Source: a bacterium
GTDB lineage: Bacteria > Chloroflexota > Dormibacteria > Dormibacterales > Dormibacteraceae
NCBI GenBank assembly: GCA_004299235.1
Contig: SCQL01000024.1
Location: 1-64,000, forward strand
DNA length: 64,000 bases
Direction: 5' to 3'
The notes below the pieces were generated by a model. That model ran no database searches. It was not told the origin of the DNA and saw only the letters and a program-made list of their open reading frames with translations. This document shows, one piece after another, positions 17,030 through 24,848 of the stretch. Each line of letters starts with the position of its first letter. The stretch's first letter is position 1. Both the position numbers and the translations under genes were made by a program.

Positions 17030-17035
17030 TAGGAT
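17030..17035 (+). promoter_or_regulatory. Candidate -10 (TAGGAT) of the flippase gene
   Basis: TAGGAT is followed by 9 nt and TTG 17045, the same spacing as at several other genes in the window. This favours TTG 17045 over TTG 17036 as the start. Confidence 0.45.
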
Positions 17036-17044
17036 TTGGCGAAG

Positions 17045-18511
17045 TTGTCAGATCACGACCCAGCCTCCGACCTGCCGGCGGCGACCGCCGGGCTCGGCTC
17101 GCGGGCGCTCCGAAACACCGTCATCGTCCTCGCCGCCAAGGTCGTGGGGCGCGTGATCGCGCTGGTCACCGTCATCGCCATGCTGAACCACCTCCGCGCG
17201 GCTCCTTACGGCACCTTCACGACCCTGGTCAACTACACGGCGATCGTCAGCGTGGTCCTGGACCTGGGGTTCAACGTCCTGTTCGTCCGCGAGGGCGCCC
17301 GCCATTCGAACGAGATCCAGCGGTACCTCCGAAACATTATGTCGATCCGGCTCCTGATGTCGGTTGTGAGCCTGGTCCTGCTGGCCGCCGTGCTCGCCCT
17401 CGCCGGGCTGGGTGAGTTGCTCGTGCCCGGCTTCGTGCTCATGGTGTTGACCTCCTACTCGACGCTGCTCCGCAACGCCCTGTACGCGGTCCAGCAGCTG
17501 GGCTTCGAGGCCATCGCCGTGGTGCTCGAGAGCGTGGTGCTGCTCGGCCTCGTGCTCATCGGCATCAAGACGGGCCGAGGCGTCACGTACTTCCTGTGGG
17601 CGTACGCGGCCCAATACGCCTTCAGCTGCTTCTACTTCGCGATCGTGCTGGCGCTCAAGCGGATCGCGGTGATCGGCTGGCGGTTCGAGCCGGCGCTGCT
17701 GCGAGCCTGGCTCTGGCAGGGCCTTCCCTTCGCCCTCACGTTCGTCCTGACCATCCTCTATTTCAGGATCGACCAGCCGATCGTGTATGCCCTCCGGCCG
17801 CATGTCGAGGCCGGCTGGTACGGCGCGGCCTACAAGCCCTTCGAGGCCCTGCTGTTCATCCCGATGACCTTTCTGTCGGTCGTGTTTCCGGTCCTTTCCG
17901 TGTATCACCGCGAGCGCCCGACCGAGCAGATCGACGCCGTGAGCCGATTCTTCAAGGCGCTGTTCCTGATCGGCTGGCCGATGTCGGTGGGCATCTTCGT
18001 GCTCGCCCAACCACTGACCTCCGCGCTGCATCTGTACGGACCCTCGGCGCCCGCGCTGCGCATCCTGGCGCTCGCCCTGAGCATCGGTTTCGCCAACAAC
18101 GCGTTCATCGGCGCCCTGAGCGCCTCCGACCGCCAATCGTCGTTCACGTGGGCCGCGGGCTGGAGCCTGGTCGCCAACGTCGCGCTGAACCTCGCCCTGA
18201 TTCCGGCGTTCGGCTACATCGGCGCCAGCTGGGCGACCGTCGTGACCGAGATCGTGCTTGGCGTCGCCGGCTGGGTGCTGACCGCCCGTCACATCGGCCG
18301 CGTACCTGTGCTGCAGCTGAGTTGGCGCGTCGTCCTCGCCGGCCTCGTCATGGGTTTGGCCGTGTTCCCCCTCCGCGACCTTGGCGGCGCGGCCATCGCC
18401 ATCCCGATCGGGGCCGGCGTGGCGGTTTATGCGGGCGCCGCCCTGCTGTTGCGCGCGGTGACCAAGAGCGAGATCTCGTGGGCGAGGCGCGCGCTCGCGT
18501 TGGCCCGATGA
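17045..18511 (+). CDS. Polysaccharide flippase (MOP/Wzx-like)
   Basis: A 488-residue integral membrane protein with twelve or more hydrophobic helices from about residue 20 to 480, of the oligosaccharide flippase family (RNTVIVLAAKVVGRVIALVT near the N-terminus; YKPFEALLFIPMTFLSVVFP mid-protein). It would export lipid-linked polysaccharide units across the membrane. The nearby rml, ugd and glycosyltransferase genes supply a plausible substrate. TTG 17036 and TTG 17045 are both possible starts. The stop overlaps the exonuclease ATG by 4 nt. Confidence 0.85.
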   Translation: MSDHDPASDLPAATAGLGSRALRNTVIVLAAKVVGRVIALVTVIAMLNHLRAAPYGTFTTLVNYTAIVSVVLDLGFNVLFVREGARHSNEIQRYLRNIMSIRLLMSVVSLVLLAAVLALAGLGELLVPGFVLMVLTSYSTLLRNALYAVQQLGFEAIAVVLESVVLLGLVLIGIKTGRGVTYFLWAYAAQYAFSCFYFAIVLALKRIAVIGWRFEPALLRAWLWQGLPFALTFVLTILYFRIDQPIVYALRPHVEAGWYGAAYKPFEALLFIPMTFLSVVFPVLSVYHRERPTEQIDAVSRFFKALFLIGWPMSVGIFVLAQPLTSALHLYGPSAPALRILALALSIGFANNAFIGALSASDRQSSFTWAAGWSLVANVALNLALIPAFGYIGASWATVVTEIVLGVAGWVLTARHIGRVPVLQLSWRVVLAGLVMGLAVFPLRDLGGAAIAIPIGAGVAVYAGAALLLRAVTKSEISWARRALALAR

Positions 18512-19368
18512 GCTCCAAGCCGCTGTTCCTCAAACCGCGCGGCGCGGCGCAGCCCGTCGCCTGGGAAGCGATCGCGGTCGACGCGCCAGAGCTGGGTCCC
18601 CAGACCAGGCTCGAGGCCGCCCAGTTCGTCGCGCTGGACGTGGAGACCACCGGCAATTCGCCCTTTCTCGTGCTCGAGATCGGCGCCGAGCGGTTCCGCT
18701 TGGAGGGTCCGCTCTCCTTCTTCGACACGCTCGTCGACTGCCGCGCCCCGATCAACCCTTACGCGCGCAAGCGGCATCACATTGACCGATCGATGCTCAT
18801 CGGCGCGCCCGAGTTCCGGGATGCGCGCCGGGCCTTCCTCCGCTTCGCCTACGGGGCGGTCCTGGTCGAGCACAGTCACGATGCGTTCGACACCTGGCTC
18901 GTCGGCCGTGGACTCGAAAGCCCGCTCGAACACCCCATCATCGACACGTCAGCCTTGGCCAGGCTGGTCCTCGACCTGCCGAAGGGCCAGACTCCCGGGC
19001 TGGCGCGCCTGGTTGAGGAGCTCGCTCTGGACATCACGCCCGCGCATGCCGCCCTGGGCGACGCCCGCGCCACGGCGATGGTGTTTCGCGCTCTCATCAA
19101 GCGGGCGCAGGAGAATCTTGGCTGGACGACGGTCGGGGAGGTCATCGCCGCCCTGCCCCGTCCGGTCGTCGACCGGACGCCGCCTAATCGAACAGCGTCA
19201 GCTGCAGGTCGGGCGCAGGGTGCTCGAGCCCAGACAGGCCCACGCCGATCAACCGCACCGGCCTCGACTCCACGTGGGACTTCTCCAGCGCCGAGCGGGC
19301 GGCGCGAAAGATCGTCTCGACGTCGTCGGTCGGGCTCGTCCGGCTCACCTGGCGGCTCACCAGCTTGA
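18508..19368 (+). CDS. DEDDh 3'-5' exonuclease domain protein
   Basis: A 286-codon frame from ATG 18508. Residues about 30-205 are a DnaQ/PolC-epsilon-like exonuclease: Exo I FVALDVETTG (Asp/Glu pair), Exo II around HSHDAFDTWLV, and Exo III with HAALGDARATAM. It may trim DNA in repair or proofreading. After about residue 225 the sequence turns into a Pro/Arg/Ser-rich tail that is antisense to the last 185 bp of dinB, with no recognisable domain. The tail may reflect loss of the original stop. The start overlaps the flippase stop by 4 nt. Confidence 0.8.
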   Translation: MSSKPLFLKPRGAAQPVAWEAIAVDAPELGPQTRLEAAQFVALDVETTGNSPFLVLEIGAERFRLEGPLSFFDTLVDCRAPINPYARKRHHIDRSMLIGAPEFRDARRAFLRFAYGAVLVEHSHDAFDTWLVGRGLESPLEHPIIDTSALARLVLDLPKGQTPGLARLVEELALDITPAHAALGDARATAMVFRALIKRAQENLGWTTVGEVIAALPRPVVDRTPPNRTASAAGRAQGARAQTGPRRSTAPASTPRGTSPAPSGRRERSSRRRRSGSSGSPGGSPA

Positions 19369-20272
19369 AATCCGGAAGCTTCAGCTTCACGTAGACGGTG
19401 CGGGCGCGCACGCCGTCGGCCTTGAGCCTCTCGGCCACGCGATCGGTCAGCTCTCGGAGCGCCCTTTCGAGCTGCTCGCGATCACTCACGTCCGCCTCGA
19501 AAGTCGTCTCGGCGGAGATGGTCTTGGCCGGCTTGCTGCCGTCCACCGGCGATCGGTCGCGTCCCTGAGCGAGCCGCTGCAGGACCGCGCCTCCGACGCC
19601 GAGCGCCTGCACGAGCCGCTGCGTCTCGTAGGCGGCGAGCTCGCCGACCGTGCGTAGGCCCATGGCCAAAAGCCTCTCTTCCGTCTTGGGGCCGAGGCCG
19701 GGGATGACGCCGATGGGGAGGGGGGCGAGAAAGTCAGCCTCGGACTCGGGCGGCACCAGGACCAGGCCGTCCGGTTTGCGGGTTCCGCTCGCCACCTTGG
19801 CGACCAGCTTCGAAGTGGCGGCGCCCACCGAGGCGGTCAGACCCACCTCGGTATGGATCTGAAATTTGATGCGTCGCGCCACCTCATCGGCGTTCGAGGT
19901 CCCATGCCGCGTGCGGGCGGTCACGTCCAGGTACGCCTCGTCGAGAGCGACGCCCTCGACCAGCTCCGGCGACGTGTAGCGCCGGAAGATTTGGTGCACT
20001 ACCCGGCTGGCCTCGCGATATCGAGACCCGTCCGGGGTGACGACCATCAGCTGGGGGCAGGCATGCAGGGCCTCATGCAGGGGCATCGCCGAGCGCACGC
20101 CGAACGCCCGCGCCTCGTATGACGCCCCCATGACCACGGCCCGGCGCGAGCGCCCCGCGACGGCCACCGGGATCCCGCGGAGCTTGGGGTCGTCCCGCTG
20201 ATGCACCGAGGTGTAGAAGGCGTCGAGGTCGACGTGGAGGATGGTGCGGGGCCAGTTGTCGGGTCGGGGCAT
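19184..20272 (-). CDS. dinB: DNA polymerase IV (Y-family)
   Basis: A 362-residue translesion polymerase. Palm motifs are HVDLDAFYTSVHQRD and ALDEAYLDVT (catalytic Asp-Glu), the finger region has GASYEARAFGVRSAMPL, and the helix-hairpin-helix region is PIGVIPGLGPKTEERL. The C-terminus ends LQLTLFD, a good beta-clamp binding motif, so the protein appears complete. It converges on, and overlaps by 185 bp, the exonuclease gene. No LexA-like operator is obvious upstream. Confidence 0.97.
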   Translation of the reverse strand: MPRPDNWPRTILHVDLDAFYTSVHQRDDPKLRGIPVAVAGRSRRAVVMGASYEARAFGVRSAMPLHEALHACPQLMVVTPDGSRYREASRVVHQIFRRYTSPELVEGVALDEAYLDVTARTRHGTSNADEVARRIKFQIHTEVGLTASVGAATSKLVAKVASGTRKPDGLVLVPPESEADFLAPLPIGVIPGLGPKTEERLLAMGLRTVGELAAYETQRLVQALGVGGAVLQRLAQGRDRSPVDGSKPAKTISAETTFEADVSDREQLERALRELTDRVAERLKADGVRARTVYVKLKLPDFKLVSRQVSRTSPTDDVETIFRAARSALEKSHVESRPVRLIGVGLSGLEHPAPDLQLTLFD

Positions 20273-20358
20273 GGCTTGTGTCGCGGCCAGTCTGCCACAA
20301 CAACTTGTGGCCCACCCGCTTTCGGGGTCCTGGTTGTGGTTGCTCTAGAGGGATCTCA

Positions 20359-20691
20359 CTAGGGCGGGGAGCCGAGCGCGGCCGCCACGTTGGAGAAGAT
20401 GTTCGAGATCTGAGCCCCCATCGTGTACAGGACGACCATGACGAGGATCGACACCAGGACCAGGACTCCGGCGAAGACCGCCACCGTGATCCCGATCGCC
20501 ACGGCCGCGCCCGTTCGGGACCCCGTGGCGGGAATGCCGCCGGCCGGTTCCCAGGCCTGCCCGTTCCAACGCCACAGGCGGTCCTGGGACAGCGCCGGCT
20601 TCCATTCCGCCCCGTCCCACCACCAGAATCCGTCCGCCGAAAAGCGCGTCTGGGGCGGTGGAGCGCTGAGGCCTCCGGGATCTCCCGCCAT
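20359..20691 (-). CDS. Small DUF2510-like membrane protein
   Basis: A 110-residue protein with two short aromatic repeats, GFWWWDGAEWKP (about 20-31) and LWRWNGQAWEPA (about 39-50), of the type in DUF2510-like proteins, then one strong TM helix (about 65-92). The N-terminal part probably faces the cytoplasm. Function is unknown. It is divergent from rmlA; TATGCT 8 nt before its ATG is a possible -10, and no ribosome-binding site is visible. Confidence 0.7.
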   Translation of the reverse strand: MAGDPGGLSAPPPQTRFSADGFWWWDGAEWKPALSQDRLWRWNGQAWEPAGGIPATGSRTGAAVAIGITVAVFAGVLVLVSILVMVVLYTMGAQISNIFSNVAAALGSPP

Positions 20692-20699
20692 CTTCCCGA

Positions 20700-20705
20700 A
20701 GCATA
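20700..20705 (-). promoter_or_regulatory. Candidate -10 (TATGCT) of the DUF2510-like gene
   Basis: TATGCT on the minus strand ends 8 nt before the ATG at 20691. It lies back to back with the rmlA -10 at 20726. Confidence 0.4.
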
Positions 20706-20725
20706 GGTGGGCTGGCGCTCGCCAG

Positions 20726-20731
20726 TAGAAT
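20726..20731 (+). promoter_or_regulatory. Candidate -10 (TAGAAT) of rmlACB
   Basis: TAGAAT ends 10 nt before the rmlA ATG with no Shine-Dalgarno in between. The 50-bp divergent space to the DUF2510-like gene leaves little room for another arrangement. Confidence 0.5.
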
Positions 20732-20741
20732 CCGGGATCGA

Positions 20742-21488
20742 ATGAAGGGAGTCATCCTCGCGGGCGGTACCGGCAGCCGGCTGCATCCGCTGACACGCAT
20801 CACCAACAAGCACCTGCTCCCGATCTACGACCGGCCGATGATCAGCTACGCCATCGAAGCCCTGGTCAAGGCCGGCGTCTCGGAGATGATGCTCGTCACC
20901 GGGGGCACCCACGCGGGGGAGTTCCTCCGGCTCCTGGGCAACGGGCAGGAGTTCGGCATCGATCGCCTCTTCTACGCGTACCAGGAGAAGCCGGGCGGCA
21001 TCGCCGAGGCGCTGAGCCTCGCCGAGAGGTTCGTGGGTGGCGACCGCACGGTCGTCCTGCTCGGCGACAACATCTTCGAGCGGTCGATCCGGCACTGCGT
21101 CGAAGCCTTTCGTCGGCAGGAGCGCGGGGCTCGCGTCGTGCTCTCGCACGAATCAGACCCGGAGCATTTGAGGCACCTGGGCGTGGCTCAGATCAATGGC
21201 GACCGCCGGATCGAGCGCATCCTCGAGAAGCCCGAGCACCCGCCAAGTGAATTCGCGGTCACCGGTGTCTATTTCTATGACGAGACGGTATGGCAGGTGC
21301 TGCCCGAGCTCCAGCCTTCCGGCCGGGGCGAGCTGGAGATCACCGACGTCAACAACTGGTACCTGGATCACGGCCTCATGGAGTACGACGTGCTCGAGGG
21401 CTTCTGGGGCGATGCCGGGGAGTCGATGAACGCCTATTACGCGGTCCACGACTTCGTGCGCGCGCACGGCGCCAACCGGGAGCCCTGA
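20742..21488 (+). CDS. rmlA: Glucose-1-phosphate thymidylyltransferase-like nucleotidyltransferase
   Basis: A 248-residue nucleotidyltransferase making dTDP-glucose from glucose-1-phosphate and dTTP. The N-terminal signature is GVILAGGTGSRLHPLTRITNKHLLPIYDRPM, visible as LAGGTGSRLHPLT; further motifs are LLGDNIFE, ILEKPEHPPSEFAVTGVYFY and GRGELEITDVNNWY. It is shorter than classical RmlA (about 290) and resembles the shorter thymidylyltransferase family that lacks the C-terminal extension. First gene of rmlA-rmlC-rmlB; rmlD is not in the window. Confidence 0.93.
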   Translation: MKGVILAGGTGSRLHPLTRITNKHLLPIYDRPMISYAIEALVKAGVSEMMLVTGGTHAGEFLRLLGNGQEFGIDRLFYAYQEKPGGIAEALSLAERFVGGDRTVVLLGDNIFERSIRHCVEAFRRQERGARVVLSHESDPEHLRHLGVAQINGDRRIERILEKPEHPPSEFAVTGVYFYDETVWQVLPELQPSGRGELEITDVNNWYLDHGLMEYDVLEGFWGDAGESMNAYYAVHDFVRAHGANREP

Positions 21489-21489
21489 G

Positions 21490-21948
21490 GTGACCCCGGT
21501 GACCATCGAGGGAGTCGTGCTCAAGGAGCTGGTCACGCACGCGGACGAGCGCGGCTTCTTCCGCGAGGTGATCCGCGAGACCGACGATTTCTTCGAGCGC
21601 TTCGGCCAGTGGAGCCACTCGCTGATGTATGCAGGCAGCGCCAAGGCCTGGCACATCCACCAGCGGCAGACGGACTGGTGGTACGTGATCGGGGCGGTCA
21701 AGGTCGCCCTCTACGACACCCGCGACGGTTCACCGACCAGGGGCCGGCTGATGGAGTTCCTCATGGGCGACCGGCAGCCGGCCTGCCTGAAGATCCCGCC
21801 CGGCGTGGCGCATGGCTGCCGGGCGCTCGAGCTGAGCCACCTCCTTTACATCACCTCCAGCGTCTACTCGCCCGAGGACGAGGGTCGCATCCCGCACGAC
21901 GATCCCGCGATCGGATACGACTGGACGGCGGGTACTCCGATCAAGTGA
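21490..21948 (+). CDS. rmlC: dTDP-4-dehydrorhamnose 3,5-epimerase-like protein
   Basis: A 152-residue cupin-fold epimerase-like protein starting at GTG 21490, just after rmlA. Motifs include HADERGFFREV, WHIHQRQTDWWYV and IPPGVAHGCRAL, which carry the substrate-pocket His and aromatic residues of the RmlC family. It is shorter than typical RmlC (about 180). Its position between rmlA and rmlB supports epimerisation of the dTDP-4-keto sugar. The stop overlaps the next start by 4 nt (GTGA). Confidence 0.88.
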   Translation: MTPVTIEGVVLKELVTHADERGFFREVIRETDDFFERFGQWSHSLMYAGSAKAWHIHQRQTDWWYVIGAVKVALYDTRDGSPTRGRLMEFLMGDRQPACLKIPPGVAHGCRALELSHLLYITSSVYSPEDEGRIPHDDPAIGYDWTAGTPIK

Positions 21949-23024
21949 CCCGTTCCCCCAAGCGGCTCCTGGTCGCCGGAGCGGCGGGCTTCATCGGCTC
22001 CAACTTCGTGCGCCTGCTCCGCTCCACCCGCCCGGATGTGCAAATCACCGTGCTGGACAAGCTCACCTATGCGGGGAACCTCGCGAACCTCGTCGACTTC
22101 GAGGGCCAGCCCGGTTACAGATTCGTTCACGGCGACATCTGCGACGCGGAGCTCGTCAACTCATTGGCCGCGCAGTCCGATGCGATCGTCAACTTCGCGG
22201 CCGAGACCCACGTCGACCGCTCGCTCATGGATCCGTTCGCGTTCATCGAAACCGACGTGCGCGGGACCGCCGTGCTGTGCGAGGCCGCGCGCCAGCACGG
22301 CCACGAGGTCTTCCTGCTGGTGAGCACCGACGAGGTCTACGGCGACGTGGCCCACGGCCGCTCACGAGAGGACGACGCGATCCGTCCGCGAAGTCCCTAT
22401 TCCGCGAGCAAGGCCGGCGGCGAGCACATCGCCCGTGCGTACGCGGAAAGCTTCGGGCTGCCGCTCCTGGTGACACGCGGATCCAACAACTACGGCCCTT
22501 ACCAGTACCCCGAAAAGCTCGTGCCGGTGCTGATCACGAACGCGATCGACGACCTGCCGCTGCCGCTGTACAACGACGGTTCAGCCGTGCGCGACTACAT
22601 CTACGTCGAGGACCACTGCCGCGCCATCGACCGGGTGCTGCACGAGGCCCCGGTGGGCGGGGTCTACAACGTGGGCACGGGGGCTGAGACCAGCGGCAAG
22701 CAGGTCGCCGAGGCCGTGCTCGACATCATCGGCAAGCCGAGGAGCCTCATCCAGTACGTCGCCGACCGCCCCGGCCACGACTACCGCTACGCGCTCGACA
22801 TCGCGCGGATCACGGAGCTGGGATGGGAGCCGAAGGTCACCCTGGCCGAGGGGTTGCAGCGGACAGCGCGCTGGTACCAGGAGCATCCCGAGTGGTGGCG
22901 GCCGCTCAAGTCGGGGGAGTACTGGGAGTACTACAAGAAGAACTACCGGCCGCTTGACGGCACGGCGGAGGAGGCCCTCCCGCGCCCGGGTCGCGGGGAC
23001 CCCAAAGGCAGCCCCTCCGCGTAG
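21945..23024 (+). CDS. rmlB: dTDP-glucose 4,6-dehydratase
   Basis: A 359-residue extended short-chain dehydrogenase. It has the NAD motif GAAGFIGSNF, ETHVDRSLMDP, STDEVYGD, the catalytic YSASKAGGEH (Tyr-x3-Lys) and TRGSNNYGPYQYPEKL, all typical of RmlB, which converts dTDP-glucose to the 4-keto-6-deoxy sugar. GTG 21945 overlaps the rmlC stop; the frame is open further upstream but only as a shadow of rmlC. The last 20 or so residues (EALPRPGRGDPKGSPSA) are low-complexity. It converges on the glycosyltransferase gene at 23052. Confidence 0.96.
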   Translation: MTRSPKRLLVAGAAGFIGSNFVRLLRSTRPDVQITVLDKLTYAGNLANLVDFEGQPGYRFVHGDICDAELVNSLAAQSDAIVNFAAETHVDRSLMDPFAFIETDVRGTAVLCEAARQHGHEVFLLVSTDEVYGDVAHGRSREDDAIRPRSPYSASKAGGEHIARAYAESFGLPLLVTRGSNNYGPYQYPEKLVPVLITNAIDDLPLPLYNDGSAVRDYIYVEDHCRAIDRVLHEAPVGGVYNVGTGAETSGKQVAEAVLDIIGKPRSLIQYVADRPGHDYRYALDIARITELGWEPKVTLAEGLQRTARWYQEHPEWWRPLKSGEYWEYYKKNYRPLDGTAEEALPRPGRGDPKGSPSA

Positions 23025-23051
23025 CTCTTCGTCCGAAGGCGCTCGAAACGG

Positions 23052-23810
23052 TCATCGCCTCGTCCTGAAACGTCCCGCGAGCCCACGGCGGTACCAGTGC
23101 AGGTAGCGGGGCAGCCAATGCCACAGCCGGAAACGACTCTGACCCGCCGTGCGATCCCGCCAGGTGGTCGGCACCTCCGCGACGCGCATCCCGAGCAGGT
23201 GAGCCTTCACGGTCAGCTCGAGGCCCAGCTCGAACCCGCCGGTCGATTCGATCGTGACCCGGTTCAGGAGGCGCTTGGAGTAGAGCCGGAAGTTGCTCGT
23301 CGCGTCGTGCACCGGGACGCCGCCCAACCAGTGAAGGGAAAGGCCGGCCGCCCGTGACAGCGTCCGCTTGAGGAGCGGGCCGCCGAGCTGGCGGCCGCCG
23401 CGCATGTAGCGCGAGCCCGCGACGACGTCGGCTCCGCCACGGGCCAGCTCATACATGGGATCGATGTCGCTCGCGTCGTCGGAGCCGTCGCCCATGGTGA
23501 TGAGCACGTAGGGCGCTCTCGCCGCCCGCAAGCCCGACTTCATGGCGTTGAGGACGCCCCGGCCGAGGGTGTTGCGGTGCAGGCCCAGCTCGGGCATCTC
23601 CGATTGCAGCCGCCTGACCACCGGGACGGTCGTGTCCTCGTCGAAGTCGTGCACGACCAGCACCTCCAGAGGCCGGGTCCGAGAGCGCTCGACGAGGCGG
23701 CGAAGCGTCGGCACCACGTTCTCGCCCTCGTTGTAGACGGGGATGACGACGCTGAGCGCCGGTGTGACCGCGCTCAGATCCGTCCGGCCTGGATCTCTTC
23801 GCGAATCCAC
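23052..23810 (-). CDS. Family 2 glycosyltransferase (dolichyl-phosphate-mannose synthase-like)
   Basis: A 252-residue soluble or membrane-associated GT-A enzyme: SVVIPVYNEGENV at the N-terminus, VVHDFDEDTT, LGRGVLNAMKSGLRAA, the metal-binding region MGDGSDDASDI, and DATSNFRLYSK. The usual DxD of this family is replaced by D-G-S-D-D. It would move a sugar from a nucleotide donor to a lipid carrier or glycan. The gene overlaps the upstream epimerase gene by 37 bp and is last in a three-gene minus-strand operon. Confidence 0.87.
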   Translation of the reverse strand: MDSRRDPGRTDLSAVTPALSVVIPVYNEGENVVPTLRRLVERSRTRPLEVLVVHDFDEDTTVPVVRRLQSEMPELGLHRNTLGRGVLNAMKSGLRAARAPYVLITMGDGSDDASDIDPMYELARGGADVVAGSRYMRGGRQLGGPLLKRTLSRAAGLSLHWLGGVPVHDATSNFRLYSKRLLNRVTIESTGGFELGLELTVKAHLLGMRVAEVPTTWRDRTAGQSRFRLWHWLPRYLHWYRRGLAGRFRTRR

Positions 23811-24796
23811 GGGATCACCTCGTCGAGCATCTCCTCGAGCGACGTCGTGGCCTCGAAGCCGAGGACCTCGCGGGCCTTGCGCACGTCGGGCACTCGCAGC
23901 TTCACGTCGTGCTCGTACGGCGGGTCCGAGACCAGCCGCAGCGCGCGGTCGGGACCGTGCACCTTGCGCCAGATGACCTCCGCCAGCTCATGCACCGTCG
24001 TCGAACGCGCGGTCGAGATGTTGAAGTCCTCGTTCACGGCCTTCTCGGATTCCATCGCGAGGCGGATGCCGCGCGCCAGGTCGCCGCCGTAGGTGTAGTG
24101 CCGCACCTGGTGGCCGTCGCCGAGGATGTGAAGCGGCGCCTGGCCCTTGAGCACCTTCTGGCACAGGTCCGGGACCACGTGGCTCATCGCCAGCTTGACG
24201 TTCCCGCTCATGACCTGATGGTCGCGCAGGGCCCGCCGCTCTCCGATGCCGACGCAGTTGAAGGGCCTCACGATCGTGAACGGCAGGCCGTATTGCTCGT
24301 GCGCGCCATGGGCGAAATACTCGGTCGCCAGCTTCTGGAATCCATACGTCGATCGTGGAGGCGGGCTCGTCAGCGCGGCCTCCTCCGGGGTGGGGAAGAC
24401 CGCCGCCGATTCGAACACCATGCTGCTCGAGAGCACGGTGATCTTCCGGAGCCGTCCGAGTCGACGGGCGGTGATCGCCGCGTCAAACGTGGCCGCACAG
24501 ATCCGCTCGTTCTCGGCCAGCAGGTCGTACGCAAACTCATGGAAGTAGGAGATCCCGCCGATCATCGCCGCCCCCGCGACCAGGTGGTCGCAGTCCACGG
24601 CGAGCTCGGTCAGGAGCGCCGCGTCTTTGGCATCGCCCTCGACCAGCCGGTACCGCGGATCGGTGTCGTGGCCGCGCTTGACCGGCCCGTACTTGCTGAA
24701 GTTGTCAACCCCGACGACCTCGTGCCCGGCGTGGAGCAGCTCGGCGACGAGGTAGCCGCAGATGAACCCGGCGGCGCCGGTGACCAGGACTTTCAA
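23774..24796 (-). CDS. NAD-dependent nucleotide-sugar epimerase/dehydratase
   Basis: A 340-residue extended SDR enzyme. The cofactor loop reads GAAGFICGYL: the third Gly of G-x-x-G-x-x-G is Cys, followed by Gly. The catalytic Tyr-x3-Lys is in STYGFQKLATEYF with the Ser in LSSSMVF. VRPFNCVGIGE and HQVRHYTYGGDLARGI are typical of substrate and oligomer loops in UDP- and GDP-sugar epimerases. It sits between a UDP-sugar dehydrogenase and a glycosyltransferase. The exact sugar is not predictable. Confidence 0.85.
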   Translation of the reverse strand: MKVLVTGAAGFICGYLVAELLHAGHEVVGVDNFSKYGPVKRGHDTDPRYRLVEGDAKDAALLTELAVDCDHLVAGAAMIGGISYFHEFAYDLLAENERICAATFDAAITARRLGRLRKITVLSSSMVFESAAVFPTPEEAALTSPPPRSTYGFQKLATEYFAHGAHEQYGLPFTIVRPFNCVGIGERRALRDHQVMSGNVKLAMSHVVPDLCQKVLKGQAPLHILGDGHQVRHYTYGGDLARGIRLAMESEKAVNEDFNISTARSTTVHELAEVIWRKVHGPDRALRLVSDPPYEHDVKLRVPDVRKAREVLGFEATTSLEEMLDEVIPWIREEIQAGRI

Positions 24797-24848
24797 GCGC
24801 CCTCGACGCCGCCGGCGCGCGATGCGAGGGCACCATCCGGGTTCCCAC

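Noticed and set aside
17048-18292. 414-codon minus-strand frame over the flippase gene
   Set aside because: Composition-driven shadow rich in Gln, Arg, His and Asp, with no domains; the plus strand encodes a complete membrane protein.
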